In this document: piece after piece, positions 7,979 through 15,036 of the stretch | Numbering within the stretch: the stretch's first letter is position 1 | Layout: each line of letters begins with the position of its first letter | Source of the DNA: Edaphobacter modestus | GTDB lineage: Bacteria; Acidobacteriota; Terriglobia; Terriglobales; Acidobacteriaceae | Reading direction: 5' to 3' | Length of the DNA: 64,000 nucleotides | Assembly (NCBI RefSeq): GCF_004217555.1 | Contig: NZ_SHKW01000001.1 | Coordinates: forward strand, 3,658,001-3,722,000 | Program-made: the position numbers and the translations under genes | Notes under the pieces: generated by a model | Seen by the model: only the letters and a program-made list of their open reading frames with translations | Database searches by the model: none | Told to the model about the DNA's origin: nothing

Positions 7979-8575
7979 CTAACGGATGGTAGCCATAGCG
8001 GCACGGAAGAGACCCTCGAAGTCTTCAGCGCTCGAGGGGTTCTTATCGATAGCCGCCTCGATGGCTTTCTGAGCAACAGGCCGTGGATAGCCCAGATTGA
8101 CCAGGGCGGACAGAGCGTCGTCGCCGATGGGCCCATGGTGAGGTCCGGTTGAGGCCGTCATTGGCACAGCCATGTCGTCGAGCTTGTCCTTCAGCTCCAG
8201 TACGACGCGCTCTGCGGTCTTCTTGCCGATGCCGGGAATCCTCGTCAGCGTGGCATGGTCGCTGCCTCGGATGGCAGCCACCAGCCTCTCCGAAGAGATT
8301 CCGCTGAGAACGGTGATGGCGAGCTTGGGGCCAATACCGCTGATGGTTAACAGGCGCTCGAACAGGCGCTTCTCCTGGGTATGGGCGAAGCCAAAAAGAG
8401 CGATCTGGTCCTCACGGACATGGGTGTGGATGAAGAGTTTCGCCTCGGAACCCTCGGCCGGAAGCTCGGAGAAGGTCGTGACCGAGATGCTGACGTCATA
8501 GCCAACGCCGTTACAGTCGACGATGGCTTGGTTGGGAGACTTCGAGAGCAGGCGTCCACGCAGATGAGCAATCAT
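7979..8575 (-). CDS. ruvA: Holliday junction branch migration protein RuvA
   Basis: A 198-aa protein that binds four-way DNA junctions as a tetramer and recruits the RuvB motor. It has the N-terminal OB-fold (M-I-A-H-L-R-G-R-L), two helix-hairpin-helix motifs (I-S-G-I-G-P-K-L-A and I-P-G-I-G-K-K-T-A-E-R-V-V-L-E-L-K-D-K), an acidic hinge, and the C-terminal domain III ending in A-L-V-N-L-G-Y and a RuvB-contact helix. No Shine-Dalgarno is evident; a TACAAT hexamer lies 9 nt before the ATG, which hints at a leaderless mRNA. ruvB and ruvC are not in the window. Confidence 0.95.
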   Translation of the reverse strand: MIAHLRGRLLSKSPNQAIVDCNGVGYDVSISVTTFSELPAEGSEAKLFIHTHVREDQIALFGFAHTQEKRLFERLLTISGIGPKLAITVLSGISSERLVAAIRGSDHATLTRIPGIGKKTAERVVLELKDKLDDMAVPMTASTGPHHGPIGDDALSALVNLGYPRPVAQKAIEAAIDKNPSSAEDFEGLFRAAMATIR

Positions 8576-8607
8576 GCTTGGCTGATTGTAAACGGGCGCG
8601 GAATCGC

Positions 8608-9891
8608 CTAAGCCGCCGCTGTTCGACGAGCGATTTTCGGTCCTTCAACGTCTGGCAGCAAACCTGTGAGTAGCCCGATGGCAGGAAGGTAGGCGCAGAG
8701 GTGATAGACGAAGACGATTCCCTTCTCATCCGCGAGCTTGCCGAGAACCGCTGCCCCGATTCCACCCATGCCGAAGGCGACGCCGAAGAAGAGGCCGGAG
8801 ATCATGCCGACGCGGCCGGGCAGAAGCTCCTGCGCGTACACCAGAATGGCTGAGAAGGCCGAGGCGATGACGAAACCGATGACCACGCTCAGAACACCGG
8901 TCCAGAAGAGATTCGCATACGGAAGGATCAGCGTGAATGGAAGCACACCAAGAATCGAGATCCAGATCACGAGCTTGCGTCCGTACCGGTCCCCGGCGGA
9001 ACCCCCGATGAGTGTTCCCGCGGCTACGGCGGCGAGAAAGAGGAACAGGAGGATCTGTGAGGTCCGCACCGACACGTGAAAACGCTGGATGAGATAGAAG
9101 GTGTAATAGCTTGTCAGGCTCGCGAGATAGAAGTACTTCGAGAAGATGAGTGCAATAAGGACCGCAATCGAAACCCCGACTCGCGCGCGGGAGAGTTGAA
9201 GATGCGTATGTCGCTCATGCCTCTTTTTCCCCGCGTTTTCGGCCTGACGTGCCTTGTACCACCGGCCGACGCGCATCAGTACGGCAATGCCGACGATGGC
9301 AGGGAGAGCAAACCACGCCATTCCCTTTTGCCCCTGCGGCAGAACGATGAAAGCGGCTAGCAAGGGGCCGATGGCCGATCCGGTATTCCCGCCCACCTGA
9401 AAGAACGACTGGGCAAACCCGTGTTTTCCGCCTGAGGCCATGCGGGCGATGCGCGAGGACTCAGGATGAAAGATCGCCGAGCCCACACCGACCAGCGACG
9501 AGGCAATGAGAAGCCACGCAAACGTGGGCGCAACCGCCAGCAGAATGAGTCCGATAAGCGTAAAGGTCATTCCTACGGGAAGCGCGTACGGCATGGGTTT
9601 GCTGTCGGTGAACTGGCCGATGACGGGCTGAAGCAGCGATGCTACAACCTGATACGTCAGCGTAAGCAGACCCAGGTGGGTGAAGTCCAGGTGAAAGGAG
9701 CTCTTGAGGATGGGATAGATCGCTGGCACCAGCGACTGCACCATGTCGTTGAGCAGGTGGCAGAAGCTGATGGCGGCGAGCACGCGAAAGAGTGTTCGCG
9801 ACGGCCCGGTGAGGCCTGGCGCCTCGTGGCCGGGCGCGAGTTCAGTTACATCGCCAGCAGGAAAGGTCGCGGAGAGAGAGGTCTCACTCAT
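8608..9891 (-). CDS. fsr: MFS transporter, fosmidomycin-resistance (Fsr) type
   Basis: A 427-aa inner-membrane protein with about 12 hydrophobic segments and a polar central loop near residue 215. The opening (I-S-F-C-H-L-L-N-D-M-V-Q-S-L-V-P-A-I-Y-P) and the F-H-P-E-S-S-R-I-A motif with F-Q-V-G-G-N-T-G-S-A-I-G-P-L are characteristic of the Fsr branch of the major facilitator superfamily, whose E. coli member exports fosmidomycin. The natural substrate is unknown. It is upstream of ruvA by 32 bp on the same strand. Confidence 0.88.
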   Translation of the reverse strand: MSETSLSATFPAGDVTELAPGHEAPGLTGPSRTLFRVLAAISFCHLLNDMVQSLVPAIYPILKSSFHLDFTHLGLLTLTYQVVASLLQPVIGQFTDSKPMPYALPVGMTFTLIGLILLAVAPTFAWLLIASSLVGVGSAIFHPESSRIARMASGGKHGFAQSFFQVGGNTGSAIGPLLAAFIVLPQGQKGMAWFALPAIVGIAVLMRVGRWYKARQAENAGKKRHERHTHLQLSRARVGVSIAVLIALIFSKYFYLASLTSYYTFYLIQRFHVSVRTSQILLFLFLAAVAAGTLIGGSAGDRYGRKLVIWISILGVLPFTLILPYANLFWTGVLSVVIGFVIASAFSAILVYAQELLPGRVGMISGLFFGVAFGMGGIGAAVLGKLADEKGIVFVYHLCAYLPAIGLLTGLLPDVEGPKIARRTAAA

Positions 9892-10001
9892 AGTGGGTTG
9901 TCTTTAAGTTTACTTCTCATGGCCAAGGTACGCGAGAAAGTCAAAAAGAGTCGTTACCCGCAGTGCGCGACCAGGGGCATCTCCGTTAAAATGGATGTGC
10001 C

Positions 10002-10226
10002 ATGCCGTTCCCGATCAAAGTCTGCGTAATCTGCAAAGAAGAATTTGAGCTGAAGCCCGACAAGCCTGGTTTCGCGAACCGTTGTCTTGAGTGCAGTGTG
10101 GAAGCCGAAACGACCGAATCCGGCGCGAAGCCTTCCATGGACGCCGCCGAACGCCAGTTGGAGCGCGAAGCAAACGCCGAGAGGCGGAAGGCGATTCGCG
10201 ATCTACTGTACCGAAAAGATCGCTAG
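10002..10226 (+). CDS. Small zinc-ribbon protein (74 aa)
   Basis: Two Cys pairs (C-V-I-C near residue 8 and C-L-E-C near residue 28) form a zinc knuckle, followed by a charged helix rich in Glu, Arg and Lys. The fold suggests a nucleic-acid or protein contact module; no function is known to me. A TAAAAT hexamer 9 nt before the ATG and no Shine-Dalgarno suggest leaderless expression. It is divergent from the Fsr gene. Confidence 0.65.
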   Translation: MPFPIKVCVICKEEFELKPDKPGFANRCLECSVEAETTESGAKPSMDAAERQLEREANAERRKAIRDLLYRKDR

Positions 10227-10237
10227 CGCCTGCAGGT

Positions 10238-10525
10238 TTACGATATTCGTCTGGCGACAAGAGGGTCTCTTAGAAAGCCGACGGAGCTAGTGCTGTTCGT
10301 GTGAGGCAAGAATCCCTTCGGGAGTGTAGTTACCCCGTACCATGGGGCTACGGTGTCATCGAGGATGCCTTCCAGCAGCGGACGAAACGCGAGTTCTCCG
10401 TTGTCGCAATTGGTGAGAAGGATCATGCTGTCGCGGTGCCAGGTGAAGCAGATGATGGAGTTCTGTGCGCCGTCTCCGTAACCTTCCTTGAAGAAGGCCG
10501 GGCTATACTTCGTCTTCGTCAGCAA
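10238..10525 (-). pseudogene. C-terminal remnant of a beta-lactamase-family serine hydrolase
   Basis: The minus strand reads F-F-K-E-G-Y-G-D-G-A-Q-N-S-I-I-C-F, then S-M-I-L-L-T-N-C-D-N-G-E-L-A-F-R-P-L-L-E. That is the last strand/turn and helix of class C beta-lactamase-like hydrolases (H-x-G-x-N-x-G-F/Y followed by V-x-x-T-N-x-D-N-G). The catalytic S-x-x-K and Y-x-N motifs should lie upstream but are absent, so only the tail survives. An IS5-type element lies 300 bp away. Confidence 0.6.
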
Positions 10526-10834
10526 GCCAGACTGAGTGCATTTCTACAAGATATAAAGGCGTAAAACTGCCATCCTCAGAAATCCACGCGTGAAACTAGC
10601 TTCTTGCACGCAAATGAAGTACGCTACTCGCGACTTGCTTCGGTTCTTATCGGACAACCCTTGGGGGGTCCATCTGCGACCTCCAAGGTCAGCGACCCTG
10701 TTCGGAATCAAGAGCATTGGTTCGAGTCTAGTTTTAGCGTGATATCGAACCTTGTGGTACGAACCTTGTCGAGTCGATTCCGGCCCAATAGTTGGAGGGT
10801 TCTGGAAAACATCCTGTCCTTCGACGACCCCTAG
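10526..10834. other. Spacer between hydrolase remnant and IS element
   Basis: About 300 bases without a gene or a readable continuation of the hydrolase remnant. The last four bases (CTAG, 10831-10834) are the left copy of the IS target duplication. Confidence 0.45.
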
Positions 10835-10850
10835 GAGCTTGTTGAAATAG
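10835..10850 (+). repeat. Left terminal inverted repeat of the IS5 element
   Basis: Sixteen bases, perfectly complementary to 12108-12123. Confidence 0.92.
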
Positions 10851-10972
10851 CTAGAGCTGACTCCTTTACTGATGAGGTTTTGGGTTGATGCAGGGGAGTT
10901 GGGTTGTTTATGACGGCTGGCTGGCGGATTCTGCGGCATGTTTTCTTGCCGGGTTGAAGACTCAACCGGCCT

Positions 10973-12064
10973 TCAGGCGCACTGCTGCTGTGGGTCCTGC
11001 TGAGTATGGCTTTGGATGAGCCTTGGCAGACGCAGCAGGTTATGTGCGGCGCAGCTGAAGACGAAGATCCAGTCGACCTTGGCGAGTCCTCGCACCTTCA
11101 GCTGGTCGAGCGGACCGGTCTGCTTCAACCAGCCAAATGTCTTCTCCACGAGCCAGCGGCGGCTGAGGCTGAGCGCATAGCCGGCGTGCCGGGTGGTCCT
11201 GCCATCGAGGTTCGAGCGGCGTCCCTTGTCGTTCTTCTGCACATGTGCGGTGACGTTGAGGGCGCGGGCTCCGGCGATGAAGTCCTTCGCGTCGTAGGCC
11301 TTGTCGGCACCAACCGTGATGCGCCGCGAGCTGTTCTTCTGCCGCTCGTCGAGCATCAGCAGGGCGGCGTCGCGCTCGGCATGGCCGTCGGCCTGGGTCG
11401 CCATCGCGGCGGCGATCAGGCCGTTGCGGTTCTCCACCAGCGCATGGCCCAGGTACGCGAGCTTCGACTCCTTGCCATAGCTCTTCTTGTAGAGCCGCGC
11501 CTCCGGATCGGTAGTCGATTGATGGGTCTCGTTCGACCTCTTCTGCCCACGGAAGTTAGTGCCGTCGCCATCATCGGAGCCATCCTTCGGCCGGAAGCTC
11601 TTCTGCGATGCCCAGGCCTGGATCAGCGTGCCGTCCACGGTGAAGTGCTCGTCACTCATGAAGCGCTTCGCCAGCACGTTCACCTCGGCGAAGAACCGCT
11701 GCGCCACGTCCGACGTCAGCAGCCGGTCGCGGTTCTTGGAAAACACGGCATGGTTCCACACCGCGTCGTCCATGCCCAGGCCGACGAACCAGCGGAACAG
11801 CAGGTTGTAGTTCAGCTGCTCGACTAACTGGCGCTCCGAACGCACCGAATAAAACGCCTGCAACAACAGCGCCCGCAGCACATACTCGGGCGCAATCGAA
11901 GGACGGCCTGATGCCGAATATAGCGCATCGAAATCCTCGTTCAGCGACACCAGAACTGCATCCGTCAACTTGCGAATCTCGCGCAAAGGATGATCCTGTG
12001 GAACCCGCTGCTCCAACGTCACACAACTGAACATCTCACCCTGAACCCGCTCGTCGCCACGCAT
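10973..12064 (-). CDS. IS5-family DDE transposase (363 aa)
   Basis: The start at 12064 gives the usual M-R-G-D-E-R-x-Q-G-x-M-F-S opening; a longer start at 12085 is possible. An N-terminal domain (R-V-P-Q-D-H-P-L-R, then L-L-L-Q-A-F-Y-S-V-R-S-E-R-Q-L) precedes the DDE catalytic core. The first Asp is in T-V-D-G-T-L-I-Q-A-W-A-S, the second in G-A-D-K-A-Y-D, and the Glu in V-E-K-T-F-G-W-L-K. No stop or frameshift interrupts it, so it should be active for cut-and-paste movement of its own element. Confidence 0.93.
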   Translation of the reverse strand: MRGDERVQGEMFSCVTLEQRVPQDHPLREIRKLTDAVLVSLNEDFDALYSASGRPSIAPEYVLRALLLQAFYSVRSERQLVEQLNYNLLFRWFVGLGMDDAVWNHAVFSKNRDRLLTSDVAQRFFAEVNVLAKRFMSDEHFTVDGTLIQAWASQKSFRPKDGSDDGDGTNFRGQKRSNETHQSTTDPEARLYKKSYGKESKLAYLGHALVENRNGLIAAAMATQADGHAERDAALLMLDERQKNSSRRITVGADKAYDAKDFIAGARALNVTAHVQKNDKGRRSNLDGRTTRHAGYALSLSRRWLVEKTFGWLKQTGPLDQLKVRGLAKVDWIFVFSCAAHNLLRLPRLIQSHTQQDPQQQCA

Positions 12065-12107
12065 ACAACAGAGACGGACCAACACCCAGATCAGACGAAG
12101 CCAGAAC

Positions 12108-12123
12108 CTATTTCAACAAGCTC
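12108..12123 (-). repeat. Right terminal inverted repeat of the IS5 element
   Basis: Sixteen bases, perfectly complementary to 10835-10850, followed by the right CTAG target copy at 12124-12127. Confidence 0.92.
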
Positions 12124-12159
12124 CTAGGGAACTAATTCCGCAAAGTGAGGTCCAAGAAA

Positions 12160-12639
12160 ATGCAGAGGCAGTGTGTTTCGAAAATAACGAGGATGGCGAT
12201 GCCCATTATGATCGCCTGTGTTTTAGCCGCCGTAAGCTCCTCCGCGTGGGCCGCCAACGGCAACAGAAGAGACAAAGATAGAGGCTGCTCGAATCAAACC
12301 CTCGATGGCGATTACGGTTTAACGATTGAAGGCCTTCTCGATATCCCCGGAACCGGCATTCAGGTGCGCGGCGTCGTCCTGCAACATTATGACGGCAACG
12401 GTCATATAACTCAGGTCGACCACGTTGTTGTTGGCGGTATGCCACCGTCTGAGGAATGGAGACCCGGCAGCGGCACCTACACCGTCAATACCGATTGCAC
12501 CGGAAAAGCAACGCTCACCATCCCCTCAAGTCCCGCCCCACCTTTGGTGGTGTATTTCGTGGTGGACAGGCAGGGCAAGACGATCCGCCAGGTCGTGGAA
12601 GGGAATGCGATCATCGCGACAGGCAAAAAAGTTGAATAA
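12160..12639 (+). CDS. Secreted hypothetical protein (159 aa)
   Basis: The ATG at 12160 follows a GTGAGG Shine-Dalgarno. A basic start and a hydrophobic run (M-P-I-M-I-A-C-V-L-A-A-V) ending in S-S-A-W-A-A form a signal peptide with a cleavage site near residue 32. The mature part has two Cys (in D-R-G-C-S-N and N-T-D-C-T-G-K) likely forming a disulfide, and a G-x-G-x-x-T-x-x-D-x-V-V-x-G pattern seen in small exported beta-sandwich proteins of Acidobacteriota. The function is unknown. The IS5 element directly upstream probably removed or replaced its promoter. Confidence 0.65.
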   Translation: MQRQCVSKITRMAMPIMIACVLAAVSSSAWAANGNRRDKDRGCSNQTLDGDYGLTIEGLLDIPGTGIQVRGVVLQHYDGNGHITQVDHVVVGGMPPSEEWRPGSGTYTVNTDCTGKATLTIPSSPAPPLVVYFVVDRQGKTIRQVVEGNAIIATGKKVE

Positions 12640-12812
12640 ATCTCAACGTGCTTGCCGCCACTGCACGTCCGAGGCGTCCACTATTCAGAAGTTACGGTCC
12701 GGGATATAGGAGCGCGTCGGTGAACCGCGCAAGATCGAGGACCGATGTTGTCATGGAGCCTGCAGCCCAGGCATGGCGGCGGCCGTGTGGAGATATCAAA
12801 TTCCTTGCCTTT

Positions 12813-12849
12813 CATGATCGGATTCCGATATAGTCGGAATCCGATCATG
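12813..12849 (+). promoter_or_regulatory. 37-bp palindromic operator overlapping the padR start codon
   Basis: Perfect 16-bp arms CATGATCGGATTCCGA (12813-12828) and its complement (12834-12849) are separated by TATAG. The right arm ends with the ATG of the PadR gene. Each arm itself contains a small dyad TCGGA-N-TCCGA, so the site looks like two dimer-binding units in mirror order. PadR proteins commonly repress their own genes; binding here would block both transcription and translation start. The link to this PadR is inferred from position. Confidence 0.75.
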
Positions 12850-13200
12850 AACAGTGAAGCTCCAATCCTGCCTCCCTTGTCGTCTGCAACGCTGCATATC
12901 CTTCTCGCGCTTGCCGGAGAAGACCTCCATGGATATGGGATCATTCAGGAGATCGCTCGCCAGTCACAGGGGAGTTATCGTCCCGGGCCAGGCACTCTGT
13001 ACGACAACCTGAAGAAGTTGATGGATCAGAAGCTGGTGGTGGATGCGCCTCGCTCTTCTCGCTCCAAAGAGGAAGATCGGCGGCTTTACCGCATCACCTC
13101 GGCAGGTCGCGCCGCCCTTTCTTCTGAGGTCGAGCGTCTGCAGGACGTTGTTCGCACGGCGCAGGCGCGTCTTCGTGAAAGGAAGCCACGCAACATATGA
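12847..13200 (+). CDS. PadR-family transcriptional regulator (117 aa)
   Basis: The ATG at 12847 gives the normal PadR length. The winged helix reads L-S-S-A-T-L-H-I-L-L-A-L, D-L-H-G-Y-G-I-I-Q-E-I, then G-T-L-Y-D-N-L-K-K-L and the wing R-R-L-Y-R-I-T-S-A-G-R, all standard PadR features; a C-terminal helix mediates dimerisation. PadR regulators next to membrane proteins usually control those proteins in response to small molecules or stress. The stop overlaps the next gene by 4 bp (ATGA). Confidence 0.9.
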   Translation: MNSEAPILPPLSSATLHILLALAGEDLHGYGIIQEIARQSQGSYRPGPGTLYDNLKKLMDQKLVVDAPRSSRSKEEDRRLYRITSAGRAALSSEVERLQDVVRTAQARLRERKPRNI

Positions 13201-13610
13201 GCCCTCTTCTTCGTACTCTCTATCGCGGCATGATCCGAATGTACCCTGCATCATTCCGCAGCGAGTTCGGCGAAGAGATGCTCTGGATCTTCGACGAGGA
13301 GTCTCGCGCAAGCCGCACGTTGCCGTTGTTCCTGGATGCGGCACGCTCGATCGCTCTGCGGCGCGTAAGGCCGGCCAGCGAGAAGACCGCCACGGCCGGT
13401 TATTACGTCGAGATCCATTCGGCGGTGCCTGCGCAACGGGTGGCGCAGGCAATTCTGGTGTTCCTCTACTTTGCCCTGGGGGTGGCCATCGTGATCAGTC
13501 CGTGGGTTCCTAAGTTAAGTACGATGAGTCACATAGCGCGGGAGAGATACCACTTAACCACCTTAAAAATCATCGCCTCGCTGCCTGCTGCGAGGTTGCC
13601 GAAGACTTAA
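13197..13610 (+). CDS. PadR-coupled membrane protein with permease-prefix-like N-terminus (137 aa)
   Basis: Coupled to the PadR gene by an ATGA overlap. Residues ~5-30 (L-Y-R-G-M-I-R-M-Y-P-A-S-F-R-S-E-F-G-E-E) match the short cytoplasmic prefix domain found on PadR-linked macrolide-exporter-type permeases. One transmembrane segment follows at ~82-102 (A-I-L-V-F-L-Y-F-A-L-G-V-A-I-V-I). No transporter domain is present, so this is either a free-standing accessory subunit or what remains of a longer permease. The contrast with the full ADOP gene at 48.2 kb is notable. Confidence 0.6.
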   Translation: MSPLLRTLYRGMIRMYPASFRSEFGEEMLWIFDEESRASRTLPLFLDAARSIALRRVRPASEKTATAGYYVEIHSAVPAQRVAQAILVFLYFALGVAIVISPWVPKLSTMSHIARERYHLTTLKIIASLPAARLPKT

Positions 13611-13646
13611 ATCCGATCTCAAAAACGCTGTGCTGGAGAAGACCGA

Positions 13647-14954
13647 ATGAAAGTTCGCAGATTAGGCCTTGTGTGGATCACTGCAGTGATTTTGCTTGTA
13701 GCCGCGCCTCTCCGGGCCCAGGAGATCGTCGGCAAATGGCAAGGCACCTTAAGTACGGAGAGAAAACTTCGTGTCGTCCTTGAGATCGAGAAGGGGAACG
13801 GGGGATCTCTCCAAGGGCGCGGCTACAGCATCGATCAGTCTCCCACTCCCGTGCCTGTTACTACGCTTTCCTTGATAGGTTCGACGCTGAAGTTCACCAT
13901 CGATGGGTTCCATGCCTCCTACGAGGGCACACTCAGTCCGGACGGCAAGACGATCGCTGGTAATTTTACGCAAGAGAAAACCAGCCCCCTGACCTTCGAA
14001 CGCGCCACCCCGGAAACGGCATGGAAGATCGATCCTTCGCCACACAAGGCACAGTTCATTCCTGTAGAGAAGGACGTAAAACTCGAGGTGCTGGACTGGG
14101 GAGGCACGGGCAGACCGCTTGTCTTACTTACCGGTTTGGGCAACGATGCTCATGTCTTCGATCAGTTCGCGTTGAAGCTTACGAGCCAGTATCACGTTTA
14201 CGGCATCACCAGGCGGGGCTTCGGGGTGTCGAGTGCGCCGTCGCCTGAGACGGCGAGCTATACCGCTGATCGTCTGGGGGAGGATGTTCTCGCCGTGATC
14301 GAAGCGCTTCATCTGGAGCGCCCGATTGTGGCTGGGCACTCCGTGGCGGGCGAGGAGTTGAGCTACATCGGCTCTTGTCATCCCGAAAAGGTCGCTGGAC
14401 TTATCTATCTTGATGCGGGTTATCCCTATGCTCTCTACGATCAGGTGAACGGCAGCCTCCTGACCGATTCCAAGGAACTGCAGAAACAGCTTGGTCAGCT
14501 GCTGCCGGACAAGATGCCCGACGACCAGAAGAAGTTCCTGGAAGATCTTCATTCGAGCCTTGAGCGGGTGGAGAAGGAGGTTGCGCAAAAGCAGGAGGAC
14601 ATGAAAGACGTACCTCCACCACCACCGATGTCTGCTGCAGCAAAGGCGCAAATTCCCAAGGCAGCACCTGCGATTATTGGCGGGACAGAGCGCTTTACGA
14701 CGATCAGCGCACCAGCCCTTGTCATCTTCGCCGATCCGCACGACCCTGGCGGAATGATGAAGGACAACCCCAAAGCTCGCGCCGCCTTTATCGCCGCTAA
14801 CAATCGCGACACCGAACGGCAGGCAGTGGCCTTCGAAAGGCAGGTGCCGTCCGCTCATGTCGTCCGGATTCCCAATGCCAATCACTACATCTTTCGCTCC
14901 AACGAGGCAGATGTACTTCGGGAGATGAACGCCTTTATCGCGACCCTGCCATGA
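13647..14954 (+). CDS. Secreted alpha/beta hydrolase with N-terminal beta domain
   Basis: A 435-aa protein with a signal peptide (cleavage after L-R-A-Q near residue 25). Residues ~26-125 form a beta-rich domain (I-V-G-K-W-Q-G-T-L, D-G-K-T-I-A-G-N-F-T-Q) often found before serine hydrolases in Acidobacteriota. The hydrolase domain starts near residue 145: oxyanion loop L-L-T-G-L-G-N-D-A-H-V-F, nucleophile elbow G-H-S-V-A-G with Ser ~231, and a late His in N-A-N-H-Y-I-F. It probably hydrolyses an ester or amide in the periplasm; the substrate is unknown. Confidence 0.8.
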   Translation: MKVRRLGLVWITAVILLVAAPLRAQEIVGKWQGTLSTERKLRVVLEIEKGNGGSLQGRGYSIDQSPTPVPVTTLSLIGSTLKFTIDGFHASYEGTLSPDGKTIAGNFTQEKTSPLTFERATPETAWKIDPSPHKAQFIPVEKDVKLEVLDWGGTGRPLVLLTGLGNDAHVFDQFALKLTSQYHVYGITRRGFGVSSAPSPETASYTADRLGEDVLAVIEALHLERPIVAGHSVAGEELSYIGSCHPEKVAGLIYLDAGYPYALYDQVNGSLLTDSKELQKQLGQLLPDKMPDDQKKFLEDLHSSLERVEKEVAQKQEDMKDVPPPPPMSAAAKAQIPKAAPAIIGGTERFTTISAPALVIFADPHDPGGMMKDNPKARAAFIAANNRDTERQAVAFERQVPSAHVVRIPNANHYIFRSNEADVLREMNAFIATLP

Positions 14955-15036
14955 GCAGCCCGCTTCCTCCCCCAGGACTTTCAGCGCGAGAGTGGGACCA
15001 AAGACGTTACAATCGGTCGCAACGCCTGGGAGGACG

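Larger units (their letters stand above)
10835..12123 (-). mobile_element. Complete IS5-family insertion sequence
   Basis: The element is 1,289 bp long, bounded by perfect 16-bp terminal inverted repeats (GAGCTTGTTGAAATAG at 10835-10850 and its complement at 12108-12123). It is flanked by the tetranucleotide CTAG on both sides (10831-10834 and 12124-12127), which fits the YTAR target duplication of IS5-group elements. One full-length transposase gene fills it. Perfect ends, duplication and intact gene indicate recent insertion. It landed about 35 bp upstream of the ATG of a secreted-protein gene. Confidence 0.92.

Noticed and set aside
10715-10740. GGTTCGAGTCTAG stretch resembling a tRNA T-arm
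   Set aside because: No acceptor stem, D-arm or anticodon arm can be folded around it.
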